From: Bacillus sp. SKDU12
Lineage (GTDB): Bacteria > Bacillota > Bacilli > Bacillales > Bacillaceae
NCBI RefSeq assembly: GCF_010093085.1
Contig: NZ_MSRC01000004.1
Span: 45,728-109,727 of the forward strand
Direction of reading: 5' to 3'
DNA length: 64,000 bases
Part shown: positions 52,752 to 61,381 of the stretch, piece by piece
Position numbering within the stretch: the first letter of the stretch is position 1
Layout: every line of letters begins with the position of its first letter
Program-made: the position numbers and the translations under genes
The notes under the pieces: generated by a model
What the model saw: the letters and a program-made list of their open reading frames with translations, nothing else
The model's database searches: none
Told to the model about the DNA's origin: nothing

Positions 52752-53942
52752 ATGACAGAAAGTCTTCTTATCAAAGGCATTTCGATCGTAACAGAACAGG
52801 AAGTCATCAAAAACGGCTATGTCGGAATCAATAAAGGAAAAATCAGCACAATCTCAACAAAACAGCCTAAAGAGTCTTTTTCAAAAGAGATTCAAGCACC
52901 GGCTGATTCCGTTTTACTCCCCGGCATGATTGACATCCATATTCACGGCGGCTATGGCGCAGATACGATGGATGCAAGCTTTTCCGCTCTCGACACCCTG
53001 TCATTAAGACTGCCAGAAGAAGGCACGACAAGCTTTTTAGCAACAACAATTACCCAGGAACACGGGCACATTTCTCAAGCTTTAGGAAATGCCAGGGATT
53101 GGAAAATAACTGAAGAATCCTCTTTATTAGGCGCAGAACTGCTCGGCATACATTTAGAGGGACCCTTTGTCTCACCCAAAAGAGCCGGAGCGCAGCCAAA
53201 GGAATGGATCAGGCCAGCGGATGTTGCGCTTTTCCAAAGGTGGCAGCAGAAGGCGGGCGGACTGATCAAAATAGTCACTCTCGCGCCCGAAGAAGATCAG
53301 CATTTTGAACTGATCCGCTGTTTGAAAAAAGAATCGATTATCGCGTCGATGGGGCACACAGATGCCGACTCCGCATTACTGCTGGAAGCCGCAAAAGTAG
53401 GTGCAAGCCACATGACACATCTTTACAATGCGATGAGTCCGTTTCATCACCGGGAACCCGGTGTAATCGGAACTGCGCTTGCCCATGACGGATTTATGAC
53501 AGAGCTCATTGCCGACGGTATCCACTCCCATCCTTTAGCGGCAAAGCTTGCTTTTTTGGCAAAAGGCAGCAGCAAGCTTATTCTCATTACCGATTCCATG
53601 AGGGCAAAAGGCCTGAAAGACGGCGTATATGAATTCGGCGGCCAAAGTGTGACGGTTAGAGGAAAAACAGCTCTGCTTTCAGATGGAACACTTGCCGGTT
53701 CGATTCTCAAAATGAATGAAGGCGCACAGCATATGCGTAAGTTTACAAATTGCTCTTGGATGGATATAGCGAATATAACATCTGCAAACGCGGCCAAACA
53801 GCTGGGCATCTTTGACCGAAAAGGCAGTGTGGCAGAGGGAAAAGATGCCGATCTTGTCATTGTCAGCAGTGATTGCGAGGTGATTCTCACTATTTGCCGC
53901 GGAAACATTGCATTTATATCTAAGGAGGCTGACCAGATATGA
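52752..53942 (+). CDS. nagA: N-acetylglucosamine-6-phosphate deacetylase NagA
   Basis: Amidohydrolase that converts GlcNAc-6-phosphate to glucosamine-6-phosphate and acetate. Metal-binding residues: HIHGGYGAD (about 58), Glu in LLGIHLEGPF (about 137), His in MGHTDADS (about 202) and HLYNAM (about 222), and the catalytic Asp in LITDSM (about 280). At 396 residues it is normal. AAAGGCGG precedes the ATG. It forms an operon with nagB through a 4-bp overlap. Confidence 0.96.
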   Translation: MTESLLIKGISIVTEQEVIKNGYVGINKGKISTISTKQPKESFSKEIQAPADSVLLPGMIDIHIHGGYGADTMDASFSALDTLSLRLPEEGTTSFLATTITQEHGHISQALGNARDWKITEESSLLGAELLGIHLEGPFVSPKRAGAQPKEWIRPADVALFQRWQQKAGGLIKIVTLAPEEDQHFELIRCLKKESIIASMGHTDADSALLLEAAKVGASHMTHLYNAMSPFHHREPGVIGTALAHDGFMTELIADGIHSHPLAAKLAFLAKGSSKLILITDSMRAKGLKDGVYEFGGQSVTVRGKTALLSDGTLAGSILKMNEGAQHMRKFTNCSWMDIANITSANAAKQLGIFDRKGSVAEGKDADLVIVSSDCEVILTICRGNIAFISKEADQI

Positions 53943-54667
53943 AAGTAATGGAAGTTCAAACATATGAAGAGCTTAGCCAAAAAGCATCCAGCATAGTAGC
54001 GGATATCATCAGAAAAAAACCTGACGCTGTTCTCGGTTTAGCGACAGGCGGCACACCGGAAGGCATGTATCGAGAACTGATTCGCCTGCATCAAACTGAA
54101 AATCTCTCATTTCGAAATGTCACCACTGTTAATTTAGATGAATACGCCGGGCTTTCAAGCGATGACCCAAACAGCTATCACTACTATATGAAAAGCCGAT
54201 TTTTCCAGCATATCGATAGTAAGCCGAGCCGCCATTTTATTCCGAATGGACAGGCAGACAATCTCGAAGCCGAGTGCAGACGGTACGAACAAATAGTCGA
54301 AGCTCTCGGCGGGACTGACATTCAGCTTCTCGGCATCGGCCGAAACGGACATATCGGCTTCAATGAACCGGGAACACCTTTCAAGTCGCAAACACACGTT
54401 GTGACTTTAAATGAACAAACACGCCAGGCGAATGCCCGATATTTCCCCTCAATAGACAGTGTCCCGAAAAAAGCGCTCACAATGGGAATCCAGACAATTC
54501 TCTCAAGCAAGCGCATCCTGCTGCTTATTTCCGGCAAAAGCAAGGCAGAAGCTGTGAAACAGCTGTTAGAAGGTGACATCAATGAAGATTTCCCTGCATC
54601 TGCTTTGCACTTACATTCCGATGTAACGGTTTTGGTTGATCGCGAAGCAGCAGCATCAAGGCGTTAA
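53939..54667 (+). CDS. nagB: Glucosamine-6-phosphate deaminase NagB
   Basis: Isomerising deaminase producing fructose 6-phosphate and ammonia, opening glycolysis to amino sugars. The motif GLATGGTPEGMYREL (about 35) binds phosphate, Asp in NLDEYAGL (about 67) is catalytic, and GIGRNGHIGFNEPG (about 131) is the family signature with the ring-opening His. At 242 residues it is normal. It is the last intact gene of the nagAB(R) operon; what follows is decayed nagR. Confidence 0.96.
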   Translation: MKVMEVQTYEELSQKASSIVADIIRKKPDAVLGLATGGTPEGMYRELIRLHQTENLSFRNVTTVNLDEYAGLSSDDPNSYHYYMKSRFFQHIDSKPSRHFIPNGQADNLEAECRRYEQIVEALGGTDIQLLGIGRNGHIGFNEPGTPFKSQTHVVTLNEQTRQANARYFPSIDSVPKKALTMGIQTILSSKRILLLISGKSKAEAVKQLLEGDINEDFPASALHLHSDVTVLVDREAAASRR

Positions 54668-54697
54668 AAGAAACATGGTTGACTGATAAAAATACTA

Positions 54698-54760
54698 AAC
54701 AAGCACTTCTCCCCGCGGTTTTCATATATCCTCGGTAAAGCAGTCCTTGAGGTGCTTGTT
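54698..54760. repeat. Imperfect inverted repeat downstream of nagB
   Basis: AACAAGCACTTC and GAGGTGCTTGTT pair at 11 of 12 positions, separated by about 39 nt. It sits where the 5' half of nagR has been deleted. No U-tract follows, so it is not an obvious terminator; it may be a scar. Confidence 0.35.
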
Positions 54761-54999
54761 CCATTTTCAGCTTGCTGACATTAGAAGGAGCTTAGTGAAC
54801 CGTCATTCGGCATATTCCGCTTATCGGGAGAAAAGCAAGCGATTTCAAGTGCAAAACAGGAGCTTAAACCAAGCGCCCCAACATTTTCGCCATTCAAATA
54901 CGGTTCCTAAACAACGTTTTTATAGTACGGAACACCTTTTAAACATGGATACAGAGGCGACTTTCACATTTTCTCAAAAAAATCTCCAACCCCTTTTTT
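54752..54999 (+). pseudogene. nagR: Decayed nagR (GntR-family repressor), C-terminal remnant
   Basis: One + frame (codons starting at 54761) retains pieces that line up in order with the NagR effector domain as I remember it: ISSAKQELKPSA (54842 on; NagR ISRAKQELEPSA), TTFL then stop then YGTPFKH (54911 on; NagR TTYLQNGTAFEH), and GYRGD (NagR VYRGD). At least four in-frame stops interrupt it, and the N-terminal winged-helix half is gone. The position directly after nagB is where nagR lies in B. subtilis 168. Confidence 0.8.
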
Positions 55000-55010
55000 A
55001 AGGATTGGAG
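54974..55010 (-). terminator. Terminator of yvnB
   Basis: On the - strand CTCCAATCCTT pairs with AAGGGGTTGGAG (one bulge) and is followed by a run of U. The yvnB stop codon lies within the hairpin, and the far arm lies in the nagR remnant. Confidence 0.85.
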
Positions 55011-58000
55011 ACATGGCGAAAATCCAACTGATCTGGCGCAGGACGATATGTCTCTTCTTTCGTCTTGAACTTCCAAATCGGTGATCTTGTTTTTCCATTA
55101 AAACTGTCTTCTACAATCGTGTACCAATAATAAACAGTATGCGGCTCAAGTTGGTTCCAGCTGAATTCAGCGATATCCTCACTCTTCACTTGCTTTCGTT
55201 TTCCAAGCTCTTCATTGGTATATACATTACACTCGAAATAATCGGTTTCCACCTTTTTGATCCTCGGCTTCAAATCAAGAGAAAGGGAAAACTCATCCTT
55301 ATTGCCGTAGCTATCGGTATCATAATAGTTTTTATCGTTTACATACGGAGAGTATGTCGATACATGCACCATATCATTCGCTTGGTCGAATTGCAGTAAT
55401 CGCAAGTACCCTTGTCCCCCTTCTGGCCCGCCCTGATAGTCGGCAAGCATTTGATGCACGAGGCGATCTGTTTTTCCATCTCCATCATCATCTAGCTCAT
55501 CAGTTTTTTTCACCGCGCTATGATAATGTCCGCTCAACACCATCACGACATTCGGATTTGGCTTCACGACGTTTTTGAATATTTTCTCTCCGATCGGGCT
55601 TCTATTTCCGCTGACCAGCAAATACTCATGAAAAGCTAAAACAGCCATCCGGTCAGGGTGCTTCTTCAGCACCTGATTCATCCATGCAATGTCTTCATCG
55701 GTAATGCCCCACCCCATGTACAGCATGATATAATCATTGCCTTTGCTTGAAATCAGATCATAATGTCCACGATTATTTTTATAGGAGCCTCCATAATATA
55801 ATTTTTTTCCAAAACGATCACTGCCAAAGTATTTTCCAAAGGCCCTGTAGGACCCGTCTTTATGCCCGACATCGTGGTTACCGGCCAGCACGCCGTAAGG
55901 AATTCCGCTTTTATCCAGAACGGACATTGACCGATTGGCGTTTTTCCACTGTCTGATATCAGCTGAATCATCTACAATATCACCTGTGTGAAACACATAT
56001 TTGATATTGAGTCTCTTCTGATTGTCTTTGATCCAAGCAGTTTGTTTATCAAAAATATGCGGAAAGCTTTCGGCGTAATACTGTGTATCGGACATCCAGA
56101 CAAAGGTGTACATATCCTTGGCAGGAGGAATTTCATCTTGTACGATCACATTCATCTTCGACTTCCGCACAAAATCGGAGACGATGACAGACGCTTTCAG
56201 CGTAAACGACTTGTCATTCTTTGCAACAAAGCTGTCAACAGGCTGCCACTCGTTGGTCCGGTAATTCCGCACATACATCGTTACTTTTCTCCCAGGTAAA
56301 GAACTTCCCTTCCAAACCGCTTCCGCCAAATCGTTCTCATCAACTGAAGGATCAACCGTTACTTCAAAACGATGATAAGGAAACAGCTCCTTCTTTTCGG
56401 TTGATACAGTCTTACCGTCTGCCGCAGATACCCGCTCCAATTCTTTATTCGTAAAAGGCGTCTCACTTTCCGGCATAAAATCTTTCGGCGGTTCAGTCAG
56501 TGACGCGTGCTTGAATATTTTCACATTGTTACGCGCTGTATATTGAAATCCTCTATAAAAAGCGACATCCATAGCGTCATTCGTCGGGTCTTTTACCCGT
56601 ACAGAAAGCTTAGCCCTATGTATATCAACTTTGCTATCTATGACCTCAGGCTGATCTGGATGCTCTCGCTCTGTTTTGAACGTCCGCTCAATCACTGTTT
56701 TATTGCCAGCGAGATCCACTGCTGTCACTTTTAACGAATGCTTCCCAGGCAAAAGATCGGAAGATGACGTATGGTACGGAAGTGTAATACTTTCACCGTC
56801 TAAAGATGCCTCTGTTTCTTCAATTTTGCTCCATTTATCATACATATCCGCCTTCAGAATGAGGTTTCCTTTATACGTTTGCCCCTCGGTGATATTTGGT
56901 TCGATGTGCGGCCCGGAATTATCTACCCGCACAACCAGATTTACATTTTCCTTGCCGTCGCTTGCTTGAATATGGTGAGCGCCTTCAGAAAGCTTTGTTG
57001 TATCCCACTCCAATAGCTGTGACGTAAAAAGTTCGTCAGTCAGATTGAATTGATATTGCCAGCTTTTATTCGAACGCTGATTATCTCCAATAAACAGTTC
57101 TTTCTCAGGAGAAACCCTTTGATCCCTGATCACGGTTCCATCCGATAACACCAATCGGGCGTTTTTGACTAAGAAATCGTCACGATTTTCAGCCGTATCA
57201 AAAGGAGAGACCTTTGAACCTGACCGTATCGTAATACGCTGCAGCTGCTTCCCTTTACGAAGCAGTGTCTCTGGTAATGGAACAGAGTAGGTGCGGTATT
57301 TATTTGTCGTATCATCAAACACCTTTAACACTTTGCCTTCCATCGTTACCGCGTTTTTAAAATAAAGATTCGTTTTCCTCGTATCGAACGCAAAAAATAC
57401 TTCCTTTTCCATAGCAGGCTCTGTCACTTGTTTCTTTCCATCAATCCACAGCTTCATGCTGCCAGTGCGCCCGTCTGTCGTCGCTTTCAGAAACTGGGTT
57501 CCCGACAGCGTGTCTCTGTTTTCAATGTTCATCCGCAAACCATGAGACTTGCTGGTTTGTTTAATATCAATCATTTTGACCGGCGTTTTTGCTTCATTGA
57601 TCCCGTCTCCTGCCGCCACGTAATACTCAAGCTGGTCCATCCCGATCAGCTCAGGTGAATACACAATATAATGGTAGAGATTGTCATTCCGATCTTTTTC
57701 AGCAAGAATGCGCTTAAACGGTTTGTTTTCATCTGTCCGATAGTAAAAAGCTGCCGTTTTCACAAGACTTCGATCCTGTATGTCAGCACGCAGCTCCACG
57801 CTTTCAGCAGGACGGACAGGTTTGCGGTCCGTTAAATCCTCAATGACCGGTTTTTCTTTATCAAGCTTGATTTTTCGTTTCTGCTCAGGCACCTGCGCCT
57901 GTAGTACAGTTCCGGGTGACGGGGTCTTTTCTCCGATTGAAATATTGAGAAGTTCTGCGGTTCCGTCCAGCGGATACTTGTAAAGCACAGACGACAGCCG

Positions 58001-58867
58001 GCGCAGCGCATGTTTTCGGTAATGCGCAACTGAAATATCTTTACCTGTATTTGTTGCGATCACAACTGCTCGCGGCTTGGTATTGGCCATGCCCTCTGTG
58101 CCTTCTATCACCGCAAGATTTTTCCCTTCCGTTAATTGCGTCTGATAATATCGATTGAAATCCTCCGCCTGCAATTCTGGATGTCCGGCAGGCTTCAGCC
58201 AAATCACAAACGTTTCCCCGGATGGTATCATGATCCTTTCATCCGGTCTCCAAATCAAATCGGAATCAGGCCCTTCTTTTGGATAGCGATAACGAATGTG
58301 ATAGTCTTTAAAATCAATCGTTCTGTCAGTTGTATTATAAAGCTCTATAAATTCATAACCGTCTGCACGCCCCTTGTTCTTTGTATCAACCGCTAGTTCT
58401 GTAATCAGAAGCTCAGGAATATGAGCAAGATCAGCCTGATATCCTTCAAGCTTTAGCTTTTTCATCTCCGACTCAATCCGCTGCTTTCCATTTGAGACCA
58501 CAATGTAATACTCAAGCTCGCTATTCCATATCAGCCGTTTCGGGATTTGCGCGAAAAACTTTCGGACCGCTCCGGGTGTCGGATCCATCGGCACCATTTT
58601 GAAGCCCAGCTCATTACTTTGTTTATAAAACAGAAAGGCAGAAAATGCTTGATACTCGTTGTCACGCACTTGAGCCTCAATCATCAGATTGCTTTTCATT
58701 TCAGCTTTCACTTCAATTAGAGGGGGATTTTCCAGCAAGGGTATGTAATGAGGCGTTTGGAACGATTCCTGTTTTGTCATAGGGACAGCTTTCGGTTCAT
58801 GATGGCCGCCAGATAAAACAGAAAGAAAAGACAAAAGCAAAGAAGCGATAACTGTGTAGTTCCTCAT
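54998..58867 (-). CDS. yvnB: Large secreted lamin-tail/metallophosphoesterase protein YvnB
   Basis: 1289-residue exported protein with a signal peptide (about 1-25). A lamin-tail-like domain follows at about 150-260 (ELLITELAVD, EFIELYNTTDRTI), then several beta-rich Ig-like segments. A calcineurin-type phosphoesterase spans about 930-1170 with SDTQYYAE, HTGDIVDD, AGNHDVG, and VLSGHYHSA metal ligands, and a fibronectin-like end (HTVYYWYTIV) closes the protein. The family cleaves phosphodiesters or phosphomonoesters; the substrate here is unknown. The start is the ATG 7 nt after GGGAGG; a TTG one codon earlier is closer than needed. No LPXTG or membrane anchor is seen, so it is released or wall-trapped. 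Confidence 0.88.
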   Translation of the reverse strand: MRNYTVIASLLLSFLSVLSGGHHEPKAVPMTKQESFQTPHYIPLLENPPLIEVKAEMKSNLMIEAQVRDNEYQAFSAFLFYKQSNELGFKMVPMDPTPGAVRKFFAQIPKRLIWNSELEYYIVVSNGKQRIESEMKKLKLEGYQADLAHIPELLITELAVDTKNKGRADGYEFIELYNTTDRTIDFKDYHIRYRYPKEGPDSDLIWRPDERIMIPSGETFVIWLKPAGHPELQAEDFNRYYQTQLTEGKNLAVIEGTEGMANTKPRAVVIATNTGKDISVAHYRKHALRRLSSVLYKYPLDGTAELLNISIGEKTPSPGTVLQAQVPEQKRKIKLDKEKPVIEDLTDRKPVRPAESVELRADIQDRSLVKTAAFYYRTDENKPFKRILAEKDRNDNLYHYIVYSPELIGMDQLEYYVAAGDGINEAKTPVKMIDIKQTSKSHGLRMNIENRDTLSGTQFLKATTDGRTGSMKLWIDGKKQVTEPAMEKEVFFAFDTRKTNLYFKNAVTMEGKVLKVFDDTTNKYRTYSVPLPETLLRKGKQLQRITIRSGSKVSPFDTAENRDDFLVKNARLVLSDGTVIRDQRVSPEKELFIGDNQRSNKSWQYQFNLTDELFTSQLLEWDTTKLSEGAHHIQASDGKENVNLVVRVDNSGPHIEPNITEGQTYKGNLILKADMYDKWSKIEETEASLDGESITLPYHTSSSDLLPGKHSLKVTAVDLAGNKTVIERTFKTEREHPDQPEVIDSKVDIHRAKLSVRVKDPTNDAMDVAFYRGFQYTARNNVKIFKHASLTEPPKDFMPESETPFTNKELERVSAADGKTVSTEKKELFPYHRFEVTVDPSVDENDLAEAVWKGSSLPGRKVTMYVRNYRTNEWQPVDSFVAKNDKSFTLKASVIVSDFVRKSKMNVIVQDEIPPAKDMYTFVWMSDTQYYAESFPHIFDKQTAWIKDNQKRLNIKYVFHTGDIVDDSADIRQWKNANRSMSVLDKSGIPYGVLAGNHDVGHKDGSYRAFGKYFGSDRFGKKLYYGGSYKNNRGHYDLISSKGNDYIMLYMGWGITDEDIAWMNQVLKKHPDRMAVLAFHEYLLVSGNRSPIGEKIFKNVVKPNPNVVMVLSGHYHSAVKKTDELDDDGDGKTDRLVHQMLADYQGGPEGGQGYLRLLQFDQANDMVHVSTYSPYVNDKNYYDTDSYGNKDEFSLSLDLKPRIKKVETDYFECNVYTNEELGKRKQVKSEDIAEFSWNQLEPHTVYYWYTIVEDSFNGKTRSPIWKFKTKEETYRPAPDQLDFRHVSNP

Positions 58868-58981
58868 CAAAATACCTCCCTTTTCACGTATTTTGCATCT
58901 GAACAGGGTAGCTTATGAGTTCATTTTTAAATTTCTATACTGTCAACCAAGAAACATTTTTGTCATTTATTCATAACTTTT

Positions 58982-59036
58982 TTGACACATACGCCTAAAA
59001 GACGTATATTATTATCGTTTACTAGTGAACAATAAA
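58982..59036 (+). promoter_or_regulatory. pchR promoter with PchR-type operator
   Basis: TTGACA (58982-58987) and TATATT (59005-59010) with 17-nt spacing make an excellent sigma-A promoter. Immediately downstream, 59011-59036 holds a 26-bp inverted repeat centred on ACTAGT (ATTATCGTTTACT / AGTGAACAATAAA, 10 of 13 positions pair). This is the position and form of a MarR-type autorepression site for the adjacent regulator. Confidence 0.78.
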
Positions 59037-59058
59037 CCAATAAAAGAAGGTTGAAACA

Positions 59059-59559
59059 ATGTCCAATTTGACAAAGCAGATGATATACGACGTATACGTG
59101 AGACTATTGCACCTTAATGAACAAAAAGCGAACACATCACTTCAGCGATTTTTTAAGAAGGCCGCCAAAGAGGATATGATTGATATCCCTAAAAACATGA
59201 CAAGTATTCATGTTATTGACTGTATCGGCCAGCATGAACCCATTAACAATGCGGGAATCGCCAGAAAAATGAACTTATCGAAGGCGAATGTCACGAAAAT
59301 CAGCATAAAACTGATTAAGGAAGAATTCATTAACAGCTATCAGCTGACAGATAACAAGAAAGAAGTGTATTTCAAATTAACCCGTAAAGGCAGACGGATT
59401 TTCGACTTGCATGAGAAATTGCATAAAAAAAAGGAGCTGGCGTTTTACCAATTCCTCGACTCATTCTCACAAGATGAGCAAAATGCTGTACTGAAATTTT
59501 TAGAGCAGCTGACGTCTTCAGTTGAAGCAGAACAAACCAACGAGACTCCGGACAAATAA
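59059..59559 (+). CDS. pchR: MarR-family regulator PchR (YvmB)
   Basis: 166-residue winged-helix regulator. The recognition helix region is in [20 protein letters not shown] (about 73-92) and the wing in [18 protein letters not shown] (about 100-117). In B. subtilis PchR represses the pulcherriminic acid genes yvmC-cypX and its own yvmBA operon. Here yvmC-cypX is absent: only 191 bp separate pchR from yvnB. Its own promoter and operator are intact, and the exporter gene follows. Confidence 0.9.
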   Translation: MSNLTKQMIYDVYVRLLHLNEQKANTSLQRFFKKAAKEDMIDIPKNMTSIHVIDCIGQHEPINNAGIARKMNLSKANVTKISIKLIKEEFINSYQLTDNKKEVYFKLTRKGRRIFDLHEKLHKKKELAFYQFLDSFSQDEQNAVLKFLEQLTSSVEAEQTNETPDK

Positions 59560-59578
59560 CACAAAAGGCGGTGTACCA

Positions 59579-60790
59579 ATGGCTCAAACGGAATCAAGGG
59601 CGGTATTGATCTTATACACTGTATGCTTCAGCGCGTTTTTTGCATCTTTAAGCCAAAACATTTATTCACCGATTATCCCGATTATTAAAGAATCGTTCCA
59701 TGTTTCCGCAGCAATGGTCAATCTGTCAGTCTCAGTCTTTATGATTGTGACAGCGATTATGCAAATTATTTTAGGAACCATCATCGATTTTAAAGGCGCA
59801 CGGTTTGTTTTGATCGCTGGAATTCTGGCAGCGGCAGCTGCCAGCGTCGGCTGTGCGGTGACCACCGACTTTACTTTGTTTCTGATATTCAGAATGATAC
59901 AGGCGGCCGGGTCCGCAGCACTGCCTCTTATTGCTGCCACAATAATCGGACAGCTGTTTACAGGCAGTGAACGCGGAAGTGCCATGGGAACGTATCAAAT
60001 GCTCCTTTCCGCCGCTCCAGCTATCGCGCCTGTCCTTGGGGGATTGATAGGCGGAGCAGCCGGGTACGAAGGGATCTTTTGGATGCTTACGGCCGTCTCT
60101 GTCATTATGCTGGCGGCAAACGCCATGATCTTTCCCAAGGACGCTCCCGCTGAATCTAAGCAGAAAGCTAAGGGAAATGTTTTTGCCCATTACAAATCAA
60201 TATTTACAAATCGAACAGGAAACGTCATTTTAACCTTAAGCTTTGTCCTCTTTTTCATTTATTTTGCGGTAATCGTCTACCTCCCGATATTGCTGACGGA
60301 GCATTATCATATTGATGTGAGCATAGCAGGGCTGTTGTATTTGCCGCTGGCCCTTAGTACAATCGCAGGTACGTTTCTGTTTAAACGAATACAGGCAAAA
60401 GTCACGCTGAACACTTTGTTTATCGGCAGCAATGTGATGGCGGCCTGCAGCATCATTTTATTCGCCGTTACACATTCCGTTTCTCTTATTCTCATGGCTC
60501 TCGCACTGGCATTGTTTGGCATCTCAATGGGGGTTATTCCTCCTTTGTACTCCACAATGATCACCAACGAATTTGAACACAACAGGGGGAGTGCAATCGG
60601 AATGTTTAACTTTATCAGATACACAGGCATGGCGGCAGGTCCGATGATATCCGCCTATCTGCTCACCATGATGCCGTCTGTCATGTCGTTTGGCCTCTTA
60701 GGCCTTATATTTGCCGCATTGAGCTTTTTCCTTCTGCCGCAATTGTATCCGCCGCAAAAGCGTATAAAACAAAAAAAGCACCACATGTAA
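59579..60790 (+). CDS. yvmA: MFS transporter YvmA (pulcherriminic acid exporter type)
   Basis: 403-residue major facilitator protein, Bcr/CflA-like drug:H+ antiporter group with 12 predicted helices, loop 2-3 motif [10 protein letters not shown] (about 60) and the RMIQAAGSA segment in helix 4. In B. subtilis it is implicated in pulcherriminic acid transport. The ATG of MAQTESRAV follows AAAGGCGG; the longer in-frame form runs back into pchR and is rejected. It is 19 bp after pchR in the same operon. Confidence 0.9.
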   Translation: MAQTESRAVLILYTVCFSAFFASLSQNIYSPIIPIIKESFHVSAAMVNLSVSVFMIVTAIMQIILGTIIDFKGARFVLIAGILAAAAASVGCAVTTDFTLFLIFRMIQAAGSAALPLIAATIIGQLFTGSERGSAMGTYQMLLSAAPAIAPVLGGLIGGAAGYEGIFWMLTAVSVIMLAANAMIFPKDAPAESKQKAKGNVFAHYKSIFTNRTGNVILTLSFVLFFIYFAVIVYLPILLTEHYHIDVSIAGLLYLPLALSTIAGTFLFKRIQAKVTLNTLFIGSNVMAACSIILFAVTHSVSLILMALALALFGISMGVIPPLYSTMITNEFEHNRGSAIGMFNFIRYTGMAAGPMISAYLLTMMPSVMSFGLLGLIFAALSFFLLPQLYPPQKRIKQKKHHM

Positions 60791-60820
60791 AAAAGCTGCC
60801 ATTGCACGGCAGCTTTTTTT
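60791..60820. terminator. Bidirectional terminator between yvmA and yvlD
   Basis: The perfect stem AAAAGCTGCC / GGCAGCTTTT with a 7-nt loop and flanking A/T runs serves both convergent operons. Confidence 0.92.
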
Positions 60821-61178
60821 ATCTTTTTCTAAGAGGATCTAAAATTCCTTTTTGAATCAGCAAATGGAAGACCGACAAGATAACGGATGCCCATATCGCT
60901 GCGCCGAAGCCGTCAATTTGAAAACTGTCACCCATAATAGCCGCGGTCATCATCAGCGTGATGGCGTTAATCACAAACAAGAAGAGACCGAACGTCACCA
61001 TCGTGACTGGCAGTGTAAAGATAATCAAAAGCGGTTTAATCAGCACGTTTAAGATCGATAAAATGAGGCTGGCGATAATCGCCGCCCCGATGCTGCTGAT
61101 ATGGATGGAATCAATGTATCCATCAATAACAATTAATAACAATGCATTTACCAAAATGCTGACTGCCCATTTCACCAT
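60819..61178 (-). CDS. yvlD: Phage holin family/membrane protein YvlD
   Basis: 119-residue membrane protein with four hydrophobic segments and little else; it belongs to the small mycobacterial/phage-holin superfamily IV type. The ATG of MVKWAVSILV is chosen; the 24-codon extension overlaps yvlC in another frame. It is the last gene of the sigma-W-driven yvlABCD operon, whose members respond to envelope stress. Function unknown. Confidence 0.88.
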   Translation of the reverse strand: MVKWAVSILVNALLLIVIDGYIDSIHISSIGAAIIASLILSILNVLIKPLLIIFTLPVTMVTFGLFLFVINAITLMMTAAIMGDSFQIDGFGAAIWASVILSVFHLLIQKGILDPLRKR

Positions 61179-61182
61179 ATCA

Positions 61183-61377
61183 TTACATATCCCTTTCTGA
61201 TGGAACGATAAAAATCCAAATGATATAAATGAGCAAAACAGGTAAAACACTTGTCATAACAGCCAGGATGACAGTTATAACTCTGAGAAGCGAGGCATCC
61301 CAATTGAAATATTCCGCGAGTCCTCCGATGACACCCGCAATTTTTTTGTTTTTTTCTGAGCGATAAAGTCTATTCAT
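61183..61377 (-). CDS. yvlC: PspC-domain protein YvlC
   Basis: 64-residue phage shock protein C domain. The N-terminal amphipathic part LYRSEKNKKIAGVIGGLAEY (split: LYRSEKNKKI, AGVIGGLAEYF) and DASLLRVI are the PspC signature, followed by one transmembrane helix (about 33-56). PspC proteins act in envelope-stress responses together with PspA-like proteins. It starts 4 bp after yvlB. Confidence 0.93.
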   Translation of the reverse strand: MNRLYRSEKNKKIAGVIGGLAEYFNWDASLLRVITVILAVMTSVLPVLLIYIIWIFIVPSERDM

Positions 61378-61381
61378 TCGA

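Noticed and set aside
53447..53980. 177-codon - strand frame opposite nagA
   Set aside because: It is the antisense shadow of a clear, fully conserved gene; no ribosome binding site or promoter.
54747..55001. 84-codon + frame after nagB as a new gene
   Set aside because: It has no ribosome binding site, and another frame across the same DNA shows ordered NagR fragments with stops; it is read-through of a pseudogene.
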